Program-made: the position numbers and the translations under genes
Part shown: positions 1 through 8,731 of the stretch, one piece after another
How positions within the stretch are numbered: the first letter of the stretch is position 1
Layout: each line of letters opens with the position of its first letter
The notes under the pieces: model-generated
What the model was told of the DNA's origin: nothing
What the model saw: only the letters and a program-made list of their open reading frames with translations
Databases searched by the model: none
NCBI RefSeq assembly: GCF_014230085.1
Contig: NZ_JACHVB010000034.1
Span: forward strand, 62,001-126,000
Direction: 5' to 3'
Source: Ruficoccus amylovorans
GTDB lineage: Bacteria > Verrucomicrobiota > Verrucomicrobiia > Opitutales > Cerasicoccaceae
DNA: 64,000 bases

Positions 1-46
1 GCTTTTTTGCTTCACCTGTCGGCCCTTGGCCGTGATAGTGCATGCG

Positions 47-1582
47 ATGCGCCGCCACCGCCTGTTTTATCTCTTTACCATTGTCCTGGCCTTGGGCGCG
101 AGTGCTAACGCTTCGGCCCAGACTGTGCCGACGTATCTCCCCGCCGACAACAACCCCGCCGATGGAATTGTCAGCGAAGTGGAGTTTACCGCCTACTGTG
201 ATGCCTGGCGCAAGGGGTTGGACTGGCCGGAGCACGGCGGGCCGGTCCCGGTGGATTTTGTGACGCGCACGGCCTGGATTTTCTGGGAGTACGACGGCTA
301 CTACGAGGTGGATGTCGAGGGCGACCCCGGCAACTCTGGCACTTACAGCGGGAGTGTCACTTTAACCTCCGATTCACTACAAGGCCTTTTGCCGATTGGT
401 CCGACGCTGATCGCAACGGAGGTTTACTGGCGCTCGGCCCGTATTTATTTTTCCGTGAACGCACCGGTAAATACCTATGCCTGCGCGGTGGAGATGGCCG
501 TCCCGGCCGGATGGAACCGCCTGTTCGACGATGAGCGGGTAAGCACGGTCAACGATCTGGACGCCATGCCCAACGGTACTGTGGGTGCCGAGGGGCGAAT
601 CGTTCGCTGGGGCCCGTACCGTACGGGCGACATCCCTGATTACCTCGGGTTCGGGGTCATAGCGATGGACGGAACGATTCTGCCGGATGTGAGCGGGTTG
701 GAAGCGACCGTTTCCTTTGACGGTAGTCTTGAAACTGTGACGGATTTTCAGGCCGAAAAGCCCTGGCTGAGTATCATTATCGGGACAGACAGCGCGGGAG
801 AGGATCCCGGCTTGCGCCTTGATGGTCCGCTGCTGGAGCGGGCCCTGGCCGGGCGGGCCAATCGTCCCAGCGACGAATTTGCCCCGGTCTTTGAACGTTT
901 TTCGGACGAGTCGGGCACATCTTGGATGCGCTGCACGGTAGTCCGCGACGTGATTTATCCGGAAATGGCCTTCATCGTCCAGCGGACGACAGATTTCAGC
1001 CAATGGCAGGCCGTCGAAGTCGAGTGGCTGCTGAAGGCGCAGGACGGGCGTTATCTGACTTTTGAAACAGAGTTTCCGTGCGTCGGTGGCCCGGAGGTTT
1101 ACCGTGTGCAGGTGGAGGAAAACAGCGTTGATGTTGCCGGTCTGGTGCGGGGCTTTGTGGACAATTCTTCCCTTACGCTGGACGACTGGGTGTTGGGAGG
1201 CGGCTTCGAGTTCGGTGGCAGCCTTGATTGGACCTATTATTTCAATGGAGATGGCTCGCTGACTCTGATGTCGGTTGGAGCTTATGATCCGACCCTTTCT
1301 GATCCGCTATATGAAGCGTATTTCCCGAACGACGGTAACGGCCTCTGGGATTACGAGGTGGTCGTGATCAATGCCAGCAGGAGCAGCGGGGCGTTCTTGG
1401 AACTGCTCGACGAGCATCAGGCTGTGATTTACAACCAGTTCCTTGCGACCGAGGCCGCGCAGTACGCGCAGGCATACGGGCTGGAGCTGTACACGCTCAG
1501 TGACGGCAACCTGCTCCTGATGACCTCAGGCGAACTGGCCAATGCGCCGTCTTCGCTCCGGGGCCTGATCGTCGAAGGTTGA
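47..1582 (+). CDS. secreted protein of unknown function with an EF-hand/dockerin-like loop
   Basis: I do not recognise the family. Translation from the ATG at 47 gives 511 residues with a clear signal peptide (basic MRRHR, hydrophobic core, ANASA cleavage region). Earlier TTG/GTG codons stay open to the window edge, but starting there would put extra residues before the signal peptide. Right after the mature start lies a calcium-loop-like segment (ADNNPADGIVSEVEFTAY), resembling one dockerin or EF-hand repeat. The rest is rich in aromatic and acidic residues and looks beta-rich, as in exported or surface proteins. There is no PEP-CTERM-like tail, so it is not an obvious substrate of the exosortase at 26.4 kb. 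Its neighbour gcvT is convergent, so no operon context helps. Confidence 0.6.
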   Translation: MRRHRLFYLFTIVLALGASANASAQTVPTYLPADNNPADGIVSEVEFTAYCDAWRKGLDWPEHGGPVPVDFVTRTAWIFWEYDGYYEVDVEGDPGNSGTYSGSVTLTSDSLQGLLPIGPTLIATEVYWRSARIYFSVNAPVNTYACAVEMAVPAGWNRLFDDERVSTVNDLDAMPNGTVGAEGRIVRWGPYRTGDIPDYLGFGVIAMDGTILPDVSGLEATVSFDGSLETVTDFQAEKPWLSIIIGTDSAGEDPGLRLDGPLLERALAGRANRPSDEFAPVFERFSDESGTSWMRCTVVRDVIYPEMAFIVQRTTDFSQWQAVEVEWLLKAQDGRYLTFETEFPCVGGPEVYRVQVEENSVDVAGLVRGFVDNSSLTLDDWVLGGGFEFGGSLDWTYYFNGDGSLTLMSVGAYDPTLSDPLYEAYFPNDGNGLWDYEVVVINASRSSGAFLELLDEHQAVIYNQFLATEAAQYAQAYGLELYTLSDGNLLLMTSGELANAPSSLRGLIVEG

Positions 1583-1645
1583 CCGGGGAGGGAAGGGTAT
1601 CCCCCCCGTTCCTCATAAAAAGCAGCCTGGCCCGGCGAGCGTAGC

Positions 1646-2725
1646 TTATTTGTGCAGCGGCGGCTCCAGCAGGGTCATTTCGGCGGTGTGGCCGCGCAGC
1701 TCGACGCGCAGCGGCAGCTCGGACTCGTCACTGAGCAGGGCTGAGCCAATGGGCTGGTTGCGGACCGGGGAAAGCGTCCCCGAAAGCACCTTGCCGACGA
1801 CCTTGTTCTCGGCGTCAAGCACCTCGGTGCCTTCACGGGCGATGCGGCGGCCCTCCAGTGTGAAAAAACGTACCCGCGGCAGGTTGGCGTCCATGGCCTG
1901 TTCGCCGAGGGCTTCGCGCCCGGTGAAGTGCGGCTTGTCCAGCTTTACCGCCCAGCCCAGTCCGGCTATGATGGGCGTGATCGTCTCGCTCAGTTCATGT
2001 CCGTAGAGCGGGAAACCGGCCTCCAGTCGAAGGCTGTCGCGTGCCCCCAGCCCGCACCACTGCGCCCCGAAGGGCTCTCCGGCAGCAGTCAGGAGCTTGG
2101 CCAGGGCGAGGGTGTCGCCGGCGGCGCAGAAAACTTCAAAGCCATCCTCTCCGGTGTAGCCGGTGCGCGAGAGCCGACACTCAAGTCCGCCCAGCGTGAC
2201 GGCCGCGTGGCGGAAACGCTTCGGGAGGGTGGTGTCGGGGGCGAGCGACTGGACCAGCTCGACAGCGCGGGGGCCCTGCACGGCGATCAGGCCGACAGCG
2301 TCGGAAATGTTCTCCAGCTTGACCTCGTAACCCTCGGCTTGCGCCTGAAAATGGGCGAAGTCCTTGTCGATGTTGGAGGCATTGACCACCACTAGGAAGT
2401 CCTCCGCGCCCCGGCGGTAAACGATCAGGTCGTCGATGGTGGCTCCGTTTGCGGCGCACAGGGGGGAGTACACGGCCTTGCCTGCGGGGGTGCCCGCGAT
2501 GTGGTTGGTCAGGGCGTGGTCGAGGAACTGCTCCGCCTGCGGGCCGCTGACCACAAACTCGCCCATATGGCAGACGTCGAAAAAGCCGCAGCGCTCGCGC
2601 ACGGCCATGTGCTCCTCGATGATTCCGGCGTAGCTGACGGGCATTTCCCACCCGGCGAAGGGCACGCAACGCGCCCCCAGTTGCTTGTGGAAGTCGATGA
2701 GGGGAGTCTGTTTCAGGTCGGACAT
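1646..2725 (-). CDS. gcvT: aminomethyltransferase (glycine cleavage T protein)
   Basis: The 359-residue product is full length for GcvT. It should transfer the aminomethyl carbon from lipoyl-GcvH to tetrahydrofolate, releasing ammonia, in the cytosol. Family features are the N-terminal FHKQLGARCVPFAGWEMPVSY region, the CHMGEF turn, and a GYTGEDGFEVF segment typical of the folate-binding fold. It is divergent from gcvP with a 268-bp gap. Neither gcvH nor the lipoamide dehydrogenase gene is in the window, so the system is split on this chromosome. No Shine-Dalgarno sequence is evident. Confidence 0.95.
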   Translation of the reverse strand: MSDLKQTPLIDFHKQLGARCVPFAGWEMPVSYAGIIEEHMAVRERCGFFDVCHMGEFVVSGPQAEQFLDHALTNHIAGTPAGKAVYSPLCAANGATIDDLIVYRRGAEDFLVVVNASNIDKDFAHFQAQAEGYEVKLENISDAVGLIAVQGPRAVELVQSLAPDTTLPKRFRHAAVTLGGLECRLSRTGYTGEDGFEVFCAAGDTLALAKLLTAAGEPFGAQWCGLGARDSLRLEAGFPLYGHELSETITPIIAGLGWAVKLDKPHFTGREALGEQAMDANLPRVRFFTLEGRRIAREGTEVLDAENKVVGKVLSGTLSPVRNQPIGSALLSDESELPLRVELRGHTAEMTLLEPPLHK

Positions 2726-2953
2726 GGCAAAAGTTGAAGTGTCTGTTTTTTTGTGGCGAAAGCGTCTGCAAATGGCAAAGGCGGATTTTAACGATCTGCC
2801 CCCGCGTTGGTCAACTTCACCCCTCTACGTTGGCGGCGGGCCGCCGGGGGGCGTTTTTGACGGGAAAATAAATCGTTGCCAGCGCCGGGCTTATGCAAGC
2901 TGCGGCTTGCGGGCGCAGAATAGGATTGATTTCAGGCACCTTGAAGATTGCCT

Positions 2954-2968
2954 GATTGTCAGACAATC
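2954..2968. promoter_or_regulatory. perfect palindrome upstream of gcvP, possible operator
   Basis: GATTGTC-A-GACAATC is a perfect 7+1+7 inverted repeat ending 25 bp before the gcvP start codon in the divergent gcvT/gcvP region. The core TTGTCAGACAA resembles operators of GntR-type regulators (TTGT...ACAA). The position would suit repression of gcvP. No glycine riboswitch was recognised in the same gap; this is inference from symmetry and position. Confidence 0.4.
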
Positions 2969-2993
2969 CTAAACCGCTTCCTCTTTTATCTAC

Positions 2994-5954
2994 ATGTCCC
3001 AGCCCGACCGCGAACACGCCCGCGACTATATTCCCGCCAGTGAAGAAGACTTCCAGACCATGCTGGAAACCGTTGGCTCGAAAGACCTTGCCGACCTCTA
3101 CCGGCACATCTCGCCCGAGGTGAAGTTTGCCGGGGCACTGCCGCTCCCGCCCGCCGAGGCCCACGAGAACCTCCTCGACCGTCTGGGCGAGCTGGCCGAC
3201 ATGAACCCCGCTCGCGAGTCCTACATCGGCGACGGGCTGCCGAATTTCCGGCAAATGCCGATTGTGGCCGAGGTTTCCGCCATCCGCAACCTGACCACGG
3301 CCTACACCCCGTACCAGCCCGAGCGCAGTCAGGGGACGCTGCTTTGTCACTGGATTTACCAGTGTCTGATGCGCACGTTGACCGGCTTCGAGGCCGTCAA
3401 CGCCTCGCTCTACGACCGCTCGACCGCGCTCTTCGAAGCTGCCTGCGCCGCCGTCCGGCTCAAGCGCAAGAGCAGCGTCGTCATCGTCTCGGAGGCCATT
3501 TATCCCGGTGACCGCGAGGTGCTCGAAACCCTGGCTGCCGACACCGAGGTGGAAATCCGCTGGGCTCCGCGTGACCTCTCCACCGGGAGACTCGACCTGG
3601 AGGCGTTGAGAAAACTCGTCGCCGAGGCGGGCGAAACCCTGGCCGGTATTGCTTTTCCACAGATCAACGACCTCGGCCTGATCGAGGACGTGGACGCGCT
3701 GACCGACCTGGCCCACGAGGCTGGGGTGCTCGCCATTGCCATGATCGACCCGATCCTGCTCGGCACGGGCGGGCTCAAGCCCCCGACCGCTTACGGTCAG
3801 GCCGGGGCCGACATCGTGGTGGGCGAGGCTCAGCACCTGGCGCTGGCCCCGAACTTCGGCGGGCCGGGACTGGGGCTGTTTGCCGTGCGCCACAACAGCG
3901 AGGTGCCCAACCACGTACGGGCCACACCGGGCCGCTACGTGGGCAAGGCCCGCGACGGTGAGGGGCGCGACTGCCGCGTGGCCGTCATGTCCACCCGCGA
4001 GCAGCACATCCGCAAGGACAAGGCCACCTCCAATATCTGCTCGAACCAGGCTTTTATCGCCACGCTGGCCGGGGCCGCACTGCTTGAGCGCGGCGAAGAG
4101 GGGATGGCTGCCGTCACCGCCGCCGCCCGTGAACGCGCCCGCGAAGCCGCCGCTGCGCTCTGCGCGCTGGAGGGCGTCGAGTTGCTCTACCCGGAGGCTC
4201 CTTTCTATAATGAAGTCACGCTCAAGCTCAGCCGTCCGGTGCAGGAAGTGCTCCGGGCCGGGCGCGAAGCCGGGCTTCACCTCGGGGTCGATGTCAGCTA
4301 CCGCGTGGCCGGGCAGACGAACCTTTTAAAACTTTCCTTCTCCGACCTGCACGCCGAGAGCACGAACCTGATTGCCTGCTTCGAACACCTGTTCGGCCCG
4401 GCGAAGAAACAGGCCGCACTGCCCGCCATCCCCGAGTCCGCCCTGCGAGAAGGCGCCACCGGGCTGCCGAGCTTTGGCTACGAGGAAGTGCTTGCGTACT
4501 ACCGCCGCCTGGGGGCGCTCAACGTCAGCCCCGACGACAGCCCGTATCCGCTGGGCTCGTGCACGATGAAGTACAACCCGCTCGTCAACGACGAGGCAGC
4601 AGCGTTGCCGGGCTTTACGCAGGCGCACCCGCAGGCCCCGACCGAGGACGTGCAGGGCTGCCTGAAGCTGCTTTTCGAGATTCAGGAGTGGTTCAAGGGC
4701 ATCACCGGGTTGGCCGGGCTCACCACTCAGCCGCTGGCCGGGGCGCAGGGCGAACTGGTTGGTTTAAAGCTTTTCCAGGCTTACCACCGGGATCATTCCC
4801 AGCACCGCCGCGACGTGATCCTGATCCCGCGTTCGGCGCACGGGACGAACTTCGCCACTGCCGCGATGGCGGGCTTCACGCCGCGTCCGGGGGCCAACCC
4901 CAAGGGCGGCATCGTGCTGCTGGAGGCCGGCGACGACGGCCAGATCGACCTGGCCCAACTCGACCAGATGATCGCGCTCTATGGCGACCGCATCGCCGGG
5001 GTGATGATTACGAACCCGAATACCAGCGGCATCTTTGAGGTGAATTTCAAGGCCATCGCGGACAAGATCCACGCCATTGGTGGTCTCGTCTATATGGACG
5101 GCGCGAACATGAACGCCATCGCCGGTTGGGTCAACCTGGGCGCGATGGGCGTGGACGCCGTTCACAACAACCTGCACAAGACCTGGACCATCCCGCACGG
5201 TGGCGGTGGCCCCGGCGACGCCATTGTCGCCGTGAGCGAGCGCCTTCTGCCGTACCTGCCCGGCCACCAGATCGTGCAGGACGGGAGCGGCTCCTATGTG
5301 CCGATCAAGGCTCCGCGCTCGATTGGCTCTTTCCACCGGCACTGGGGCAACTTCGGGCACAAGATCCGTTGCTATACCTACCTGCTGCGGCTCGGCGGCG
5401 AGGGTATTCAGCGCATGTCGGCGACCGCCGTGCTGGCTGCCCGCTACCTTTTTGAGCGCACACGGGGCGAATACGCCACGCTGCCCGCAGGCACGGCGGA
5501 GCTGCCGCGCATGCACGAGTTTATCCTCACCCTCAAGCCGGAAGACTTCGCCCGGGTCGAGGCGGCGGGCGTGGCCAAGACCTCGATCATGTCCAGCCTG
5601 GGCAAGCTCTTTCTCGACTTCGGTTTCCACGCCCCCACGGTGGCCTGGCCCGAAATGCTCGGCATCATGTTCGAGCCGACCGAGAGCTACACCAAGGCCG
5701 AACTTGACCGCCTGGCCGACGCCACTCTGGCCATCCTCGAACTGGTTCGTGAAGACCCCGAACTGCTCAAGCGTGCGCCGCTGACCACGCCCACCTCCCG
5801 CATCGACGAAGTGGCCGCCAACCGCGATCTCTGTGTGAGTGAGCAGCTGGCCGAGTTGCCGCCGCTCCCCGCCGATCGCGTGCCGCTGGACCAGATCACC
5901 GCGATGTCGATCCCTGAACTGGCCGCTTCACTGCGCGAGGCTGCCAGCGTTTGA
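2994..5954 (+). CDS. gcvP: glycine dehydrogenase (decarboxylating), fused P-protein of gcvPA-gcvPB type
   Basis: This PLP enzyme (986 residues) decarboxylates glycine and loads the aminomethyl group onto lipoyl-GcvH. Residues about 10-470 resemble the GcvPA subunit (start YIPASEEDFQTML, then AYTPYQPERSQGTL). Residues about 480-986 resemble GcvPB (LGSCTMKYNP, then NNLHKTWTIPHGGGGPG with the PLP lysine near residue 729). The wording of both halves (for example CTMKYNPLVNDEAAALPGF) matches the two-subunit form better than the classic long GcvP, so this looks like a natural fusion. It is transcribed alone, followed by a repeat-bearing gap. Confidence 0.93.
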   Translation: MSQPDREHARDYIPASEEDFQTMLETVGSKDLADLYRHISPEVKFAGALPLPPAEAHENLLDRLGELADMNPARESYIGDGLPNFRQMPIVAEVSAIRNLTTAYTPYQPERSQGTLLCHWIYQCLMRTLTGFEAVNASLYDRSTALFEAACAAVRLKRKSSVVIVSEAIYPGDREVLETLAADTEVEIRWAPRDLSTGRLDLEALRKLVAEAGETLAGIAFPQINDLGLIEDVDALTDLAHEAGVLAIAMIDPILLGTGGLKPPTAYGQAGADIVVGEAQHLALAPNFGGPGLGLFAVRHNSEVPNHVRATPGRYVGKARDGEGRDCRVAVMSTREQHIRKDKATSNICSNQAFIATLAGAALLERGEEGMAAVTAAARERAREAAAALCALEGVELLYPEAPFYNEVTLKLSRPVQEVLRAGREAGLHLGVDVSYRVAGQTNLLKLSFSDLHAESTNLIACFEHLFGPAKKQAALPAIPESALREGATGLPSFGYEEVLAYYRRLGALNVSPDDSPYPLGSCTMKYNPLVNDEAAALPGFTQAHPQAPTEDVQGCLKLLFEIQEWFKGITGLAGLTTQPLAGAQGELVGLKLFQAYHRDHSQHRRDVILIPRSAHGTNFATAAMAGFTPRPGANPKGGIVLLEAGDDGQIDLAQLDQMIALYGDRIAGVMITNPNTSGIFEVNFKAIADKIHAIGGLVYMDGANMNAIAGWVNLGAMGVDAVHNNLHKTWTIPHGGGGPGDAIVAVSERLLPYLPGHQIVQDGSGSYVPIKAPRSIGSFHRHWGNFGHKIRCYTYLLRLGGEGIQRMSATAVLAARYLFERTRGEYATLPAGTAELPRMHEFILTLKPEDFARVEAAGVAKTSIMSSLGKLFLDFGFHAPTVAWPEMLGIMFEPTESYTKAELDRLADATLAILELVREDPELLKRAPLTTPTSRIDEVAANRDLCVSEQLAELPPLPADRVPLDQITAMSIPELAASLREAASV

Positions 5955-6277
5955 GCCAATAAGCGCTTTTTAACAGGAAGGCCGGAAAGGGCGGAGGGAA
6001 GAACGGTAACGGTTGTTCCCGCGTCCGTTGTGGCTTCGTGCCTTTGTGACTGATACTTTTTCACCGCAGAGGCGCAAAGGCGCAGAGTTTTTTGGGGGGA
6101 GGTTGTGTGCTGCCTGCTCTCAAGGCGTAAAAAAGTGGGTGCCGAGCACAGAAAGAAATCAGACAGAAACAGCAGAGATTTTATTTTCAAAAACCTCTGC
6201 GTCTCCGCGTCTCTGCGGTGAAAAAAAACCAAAAACCAACAGGCAGCAGGTTGCCAGCCTGCTCCGTGTGTGTGGAC
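5955..6277. repeat. gap holding an inverted pair of CACCGCAGAGGCGC-type repeats
   Basis: No gene is seen in this 323-bp space between gcvP and the BioD-like gene. It holds an arm at 6057-6087 (TTTTTCACCGCAGAGGCGCA...) and its diverged reverse complement at 6195-6225 (...CTCTGCGGTGAAAAA), giving terminal inverted repeats of about 31 bp around a roughly 170-bp element. A further related motif (TGGCTTCGTGCCTTTGTGAC) is at 6031-6050. Similar motifs recur at 13583-13608, 13868-13910, 53537-53565, 53648-53675 and 63180-63206, always between genes. Confidence 0.6.
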
Positions 6278-7474
6278 TCAGGACGGCACGCCGGGCTTGA
6301 AGGCCTCGATGATTTTTTTCATGTCCACGTTGTCCATCACGAGGTTGTTGATGATGGGGATCTTGTCGTGGTCCTGCGGCTGGGTCTTGACCGTCATGTT
6401 GTTGATGCGGGAGGCGACGGTGTAGCTTTCCTCGCTGCAAATAACGGTGGGGATGTTCGTGCGGGCGAGCATCTCCATCAGCTTGGGGTGGGGGAGGATG
6501 TTGCGCGTGAGCACGATGCCGGAGACGACTTTCTTGCCGGAGAGCCCGGCGCTGGCGATAGCCGAGAAAATGATGTCGTCGCGGTCGCCGGGGGTGATAA
6601 TGAGTACGCCCGGCTGGAGGTAGTCGATGACGCCCTTGGCCGTCATGGCCCCGATGACCACGCGCAGGATGCGTTCGTTAGCGGCCTGTTCACGGCCATT
6701 GAGCCAGCGGCCTCCGATTTCGTCAACGATCTGGGAGAGGTTGGGCGCGGCGAGGCGCTTCTGGAGCGGGAGCACGCCCAGCAGGGGCACCCCGAGCCGG
6801 GCCAGTCCGGCTCCGGCGTATTCGCGTACGAGGTCGATCTTGTCGGGCATGACCTTGTTCAGGATCGCCCCGATGACTTCGACGCCGTACTTGTCGAAAA
6901 GCGCCTTGTTGATGGCGACCTCGTCCACCGGGCGACCGATCCCCCCCTGGGCCACGATGATGGCCTTCGCGCCCATGAGCTTGGCCACCTGGGCGTTGGA
7001 CATGTCAAAGACCGCGCCGACTCCGGCGTGGCCGCTGCCCTCGATGATGACGTAGTCCTTCTCGTAGGCGGTGCGGTCAAAGGCGCGGCTCATCTTGTCC
7101 ACGATGACTTTGAGCGAGTCGTCGGGGTCCTTGAGGTAGCGGCGGGTGAAGGTGCCGTCGATGGCGACCGGGCTCATGGCCATGAGCGGCAGGCCGACGT
7201 GGAAAATGCTCTCCAGCAGGACCGAGTCCTCGTCCACCTTCTGCCCCTCAACCTCGATGAAGCGCTGCCCCACCGGCTTGATGAACCCGACCCGGTCCGA
7301 GAACTGCCGCAGCGCCGCGAACAGGCCCAGGCAAGTCGTGGTCTTGCCGTCGTTCTGCCGGGTGGCCGCGACGAAGATGCGCTTCGTCGTGGTGTTGCGC
7401 GGGCGTTCGAGCAGATCGGTTTCCTCGGGCTCGACGAAGGGGGAGTGGGTTATTTTGGACTTGGCTTTGGCCAT
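6278..7474 (-). CDS. BioD-like P-loop protein with DRTGG domain (Pta N-terminal-like)
   Basis: This 398-residue protein matches the stand-alone form of the N-terminal region of long phosphotransacetylases. It has a dethiobiotin-synthetase-like NTPase domain (P-loop ATRQNDGKTTT near residues 37-47, followed by GFIKPVGQ) and a C-terminal DRTGG-type domain (about 220-340, with LIITPGDRDDIIFSAIASA). In enterobacterial Pta this part is fused to the catalytic domain and senses metabolites. Here the catalytic Pta is a separate gene immediately upstream on the same strand (163-bp gap). A regulatory role for Pta is inferred from architecture and neighbourhood. Confidence 0.8.
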   Translation of the reverse strand: MAKAKSKITHSPFVEPEETDLLERPRNTTTKRIFVAATRQNDGKTTTCLGLFAALRQFSDRVGFIKPVGQRFIEVEGQKVDEDSVLLESIFHVGLPLMAMSPVAIDGTFTRRYLKDPDDSLKVIVDKMSRAFDRTAYEKDYVIIEGSGHAGVGAVFDMSNAQVAKLMGAKAIIVAQGGIGRPVDEVAINKALFDKYGVEVIGAILNKVMPDKIDLVREYAGAGLARLGVPLLGVLPLQKRLAAPNLSQIVDEIGGRWLNGREQAANERILRVVIGAMTAKGVIDYLQPGVLIITPGDRDDIIFSAIASAGLSGKKVVSGIVLTRNILPHPKLMEMLARTNIPTVICSEESYTVASRINNMTVKTQPQDHDKIPIINNLVMDNVDMKKIIEAFKPGVPS

Positions 7475-7512
7475 GGCGGAAGAAGAGGTGGTTGGGATTT
7501 GTTTAATTTCTC

Positions 7513-7634
7513 ATGGGTCAATGGGCATTTGCCAGGGGTCATCGGGGCCGCGCGGGCGTTCATCCGGGGCAGGCTGGGAAAGCGCCCGCCTGCCAGAATG
7601 ACAAATGACCGTTGATAAATGACCGATGACCAAT
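7513..7634. repeat. imperfect inverted repeat of TCATTTGNC/GGTCAT units
   Basis: The gap between pta and the BioD-like gene contains GGGTCAATGGGCATTTGCC near 7514-7532 and, after a GC-rich loop, GACAAATGACCGTTGATAAA near 7600-7619 plus GACCGATGACCAATCA at 7621-7636. The two arms are approximately reverse complementary. This resembles a palindromic interspersed element sitting inside a two-gene transcription unit; it might attenuate or process the transcript. No other copy was noticed in the window. Confidence 0.4.
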
Positions 7635-7637
7635 CAG

Positions 7638-8672
7638 TTAGTCCGTCGGGTAAAGGTACTTCTTGTCCACCGCCTGGGCGGCGACGATGACCGTGGCCCC
7701 GAAAATATCGTGGGCGCTGGCACCGCGGCTGATCTCGGCGGCGGGCTTGGAGAGCCCGGTAATGATCTGCCCGTAGGAGCGTGCGCCGGAGACGATCTGG
7801 GCGAGCTTGGAGGCGATGTTGCCGCTGTTGAGGTCGGGGAAGACCAGCACGTTGGCCTGACCGGCGACGGAGCCGCCGATTTCCTTCTGCTCGGCCACGA
7901 AGGGGTCGAGGGCGGCGTCGGCCTGGAGCTCGCCGTCGATCTCGACGGGCATGTCGTGGTCGCGGGCCTTGTCCTTGGCCAGCGAGGTGGCGGCCTTCAT
8001 GCGGGCGATGGAGGCGTGCTTGTCCTTGTTGGCCTTACTGGAGAAGGCGAGCATGGCCACGCGCGGGCGCTCGTTGGTCAGGTGCCAGGCCAGGCCGGCG
8101 GTGGTGCAGGCGATGTCGGCGAGCTGCTCGGAGGTCGGCTCGGGGATGACACCACAGTCGGCCATGAAGAGCGCGCCGTCGATGCCCAGACGCGAGTCTT
8201 CCTTTTCCAGGATGAGCATGGAGGAGGCGGTCTGCACGCCCTCCTGCGTCGGGATGATCTGGAAGAGCGGGCGCAGGGCGCTGGAGGCGTTGATGGTGGC
8301 CCCGGAGACGATGGCGTCGGCCCCGCCGGTGGCGAGCATCAGGGTGGCGAAATAATTATTGTTCAGGACGTAGTCGCGGGCGGACTGCTTGTCCAGGTTG
8401 CGGAAGCGCCGCAGGCCCTGGAACTTCGTCATGAAATCCTCCAGTTCGTCGGAACGGGCCGGCTCGATAATTTTCACGCCGTCGAGCTTGATGTCGAGGC
8501 GGGCGGCGTTGATTTTGATGCGTGTGCGGTCCCCCAGCAGGATCGGTACACCCAGCCCGCGGGTGGCGTACTGCCGGGCGGCCTGGATGATGCGTGGATC
8601 GGTTCCCTCGGGGTAGACGACGCGCTTGGGGTGGTTCTGCAAGCGAACGGATAAACGATTAATCAGTGACAT
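7638..8672 (-). CDS. pta: phosphate acetyltransferase (catalytic form)
   Basis: The enzyme interconverts acetyl-CoA and acetyl phosphate. From the ATG at 8672 the product has 344 residues beginning MSLINRLSV, the size of short Pta enzymes. Upstream in-frame codons to 8732 would add 20 atypical residues and were not used. Family features include RVVYPEGTDPR near the N-terminus, ATGGADAIVSGA, and FPDLNSGNIASKL near the C-terminus. The BioD-like/DRTGG protein follows downstream on the same strand, so the two pieces of a long Pta are encoded separately. murJ is divergent. With PFOR at 38.5-42.1 kb it would link pyruvate to acetyl phosphate; no ackA is visible here. Confidence 0.92.
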   Translation of the reverse strand: MSLINRLSVRLQNHPKRVVYPEGTDPRIIQAARQYATRGLGVPILLGDRTRIKINAARLDIKLDGVKIIEPARSDELEDFMTKFQGLRRFRNLDKQSARDYVLNNNYFATLMLATGGADAIVSGATINASSALRPLFQIIPTQEGVQTASSMLILEKEDSRLGIDGALFMADCGVIPEPTSEQLADIACTTAGLAWHLTNERPRVAMLAFSSKANKDKHASIARMKAATSLAKDKARDHDMPVEIDGELQADAALDPFVAEQKEIGGSVAGQANVLVFPDLNSGNIASKLAQIVSGARSYGQIITGLSKPAAEISRGASAHDIFGATVIVAAQAVDKKYLYPTD

Positions 8673-8731
8673 GATGAGGAAATTCTGGTTGGGAAAGTGT
8701 TTACGACTAAATTGTCCGGGCCGGGGGTTCA

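Noticed and set aside
26-1582. PEP-CTERM sorting signal on the first secreted protein
   Set aside because: The C-terminus (ending GLIVEG) lacks a PEP or VPDSG motif, a membrane helix and a basic end.
2726-2993. Possible glycine riboswitch between gcvT and gcvP
   Set aside because: Hairpins exist (for example GCAAGC/GCTTGC near 2896-2911), but the conserved aptamer core motifs of glycine riboswitches were not found.
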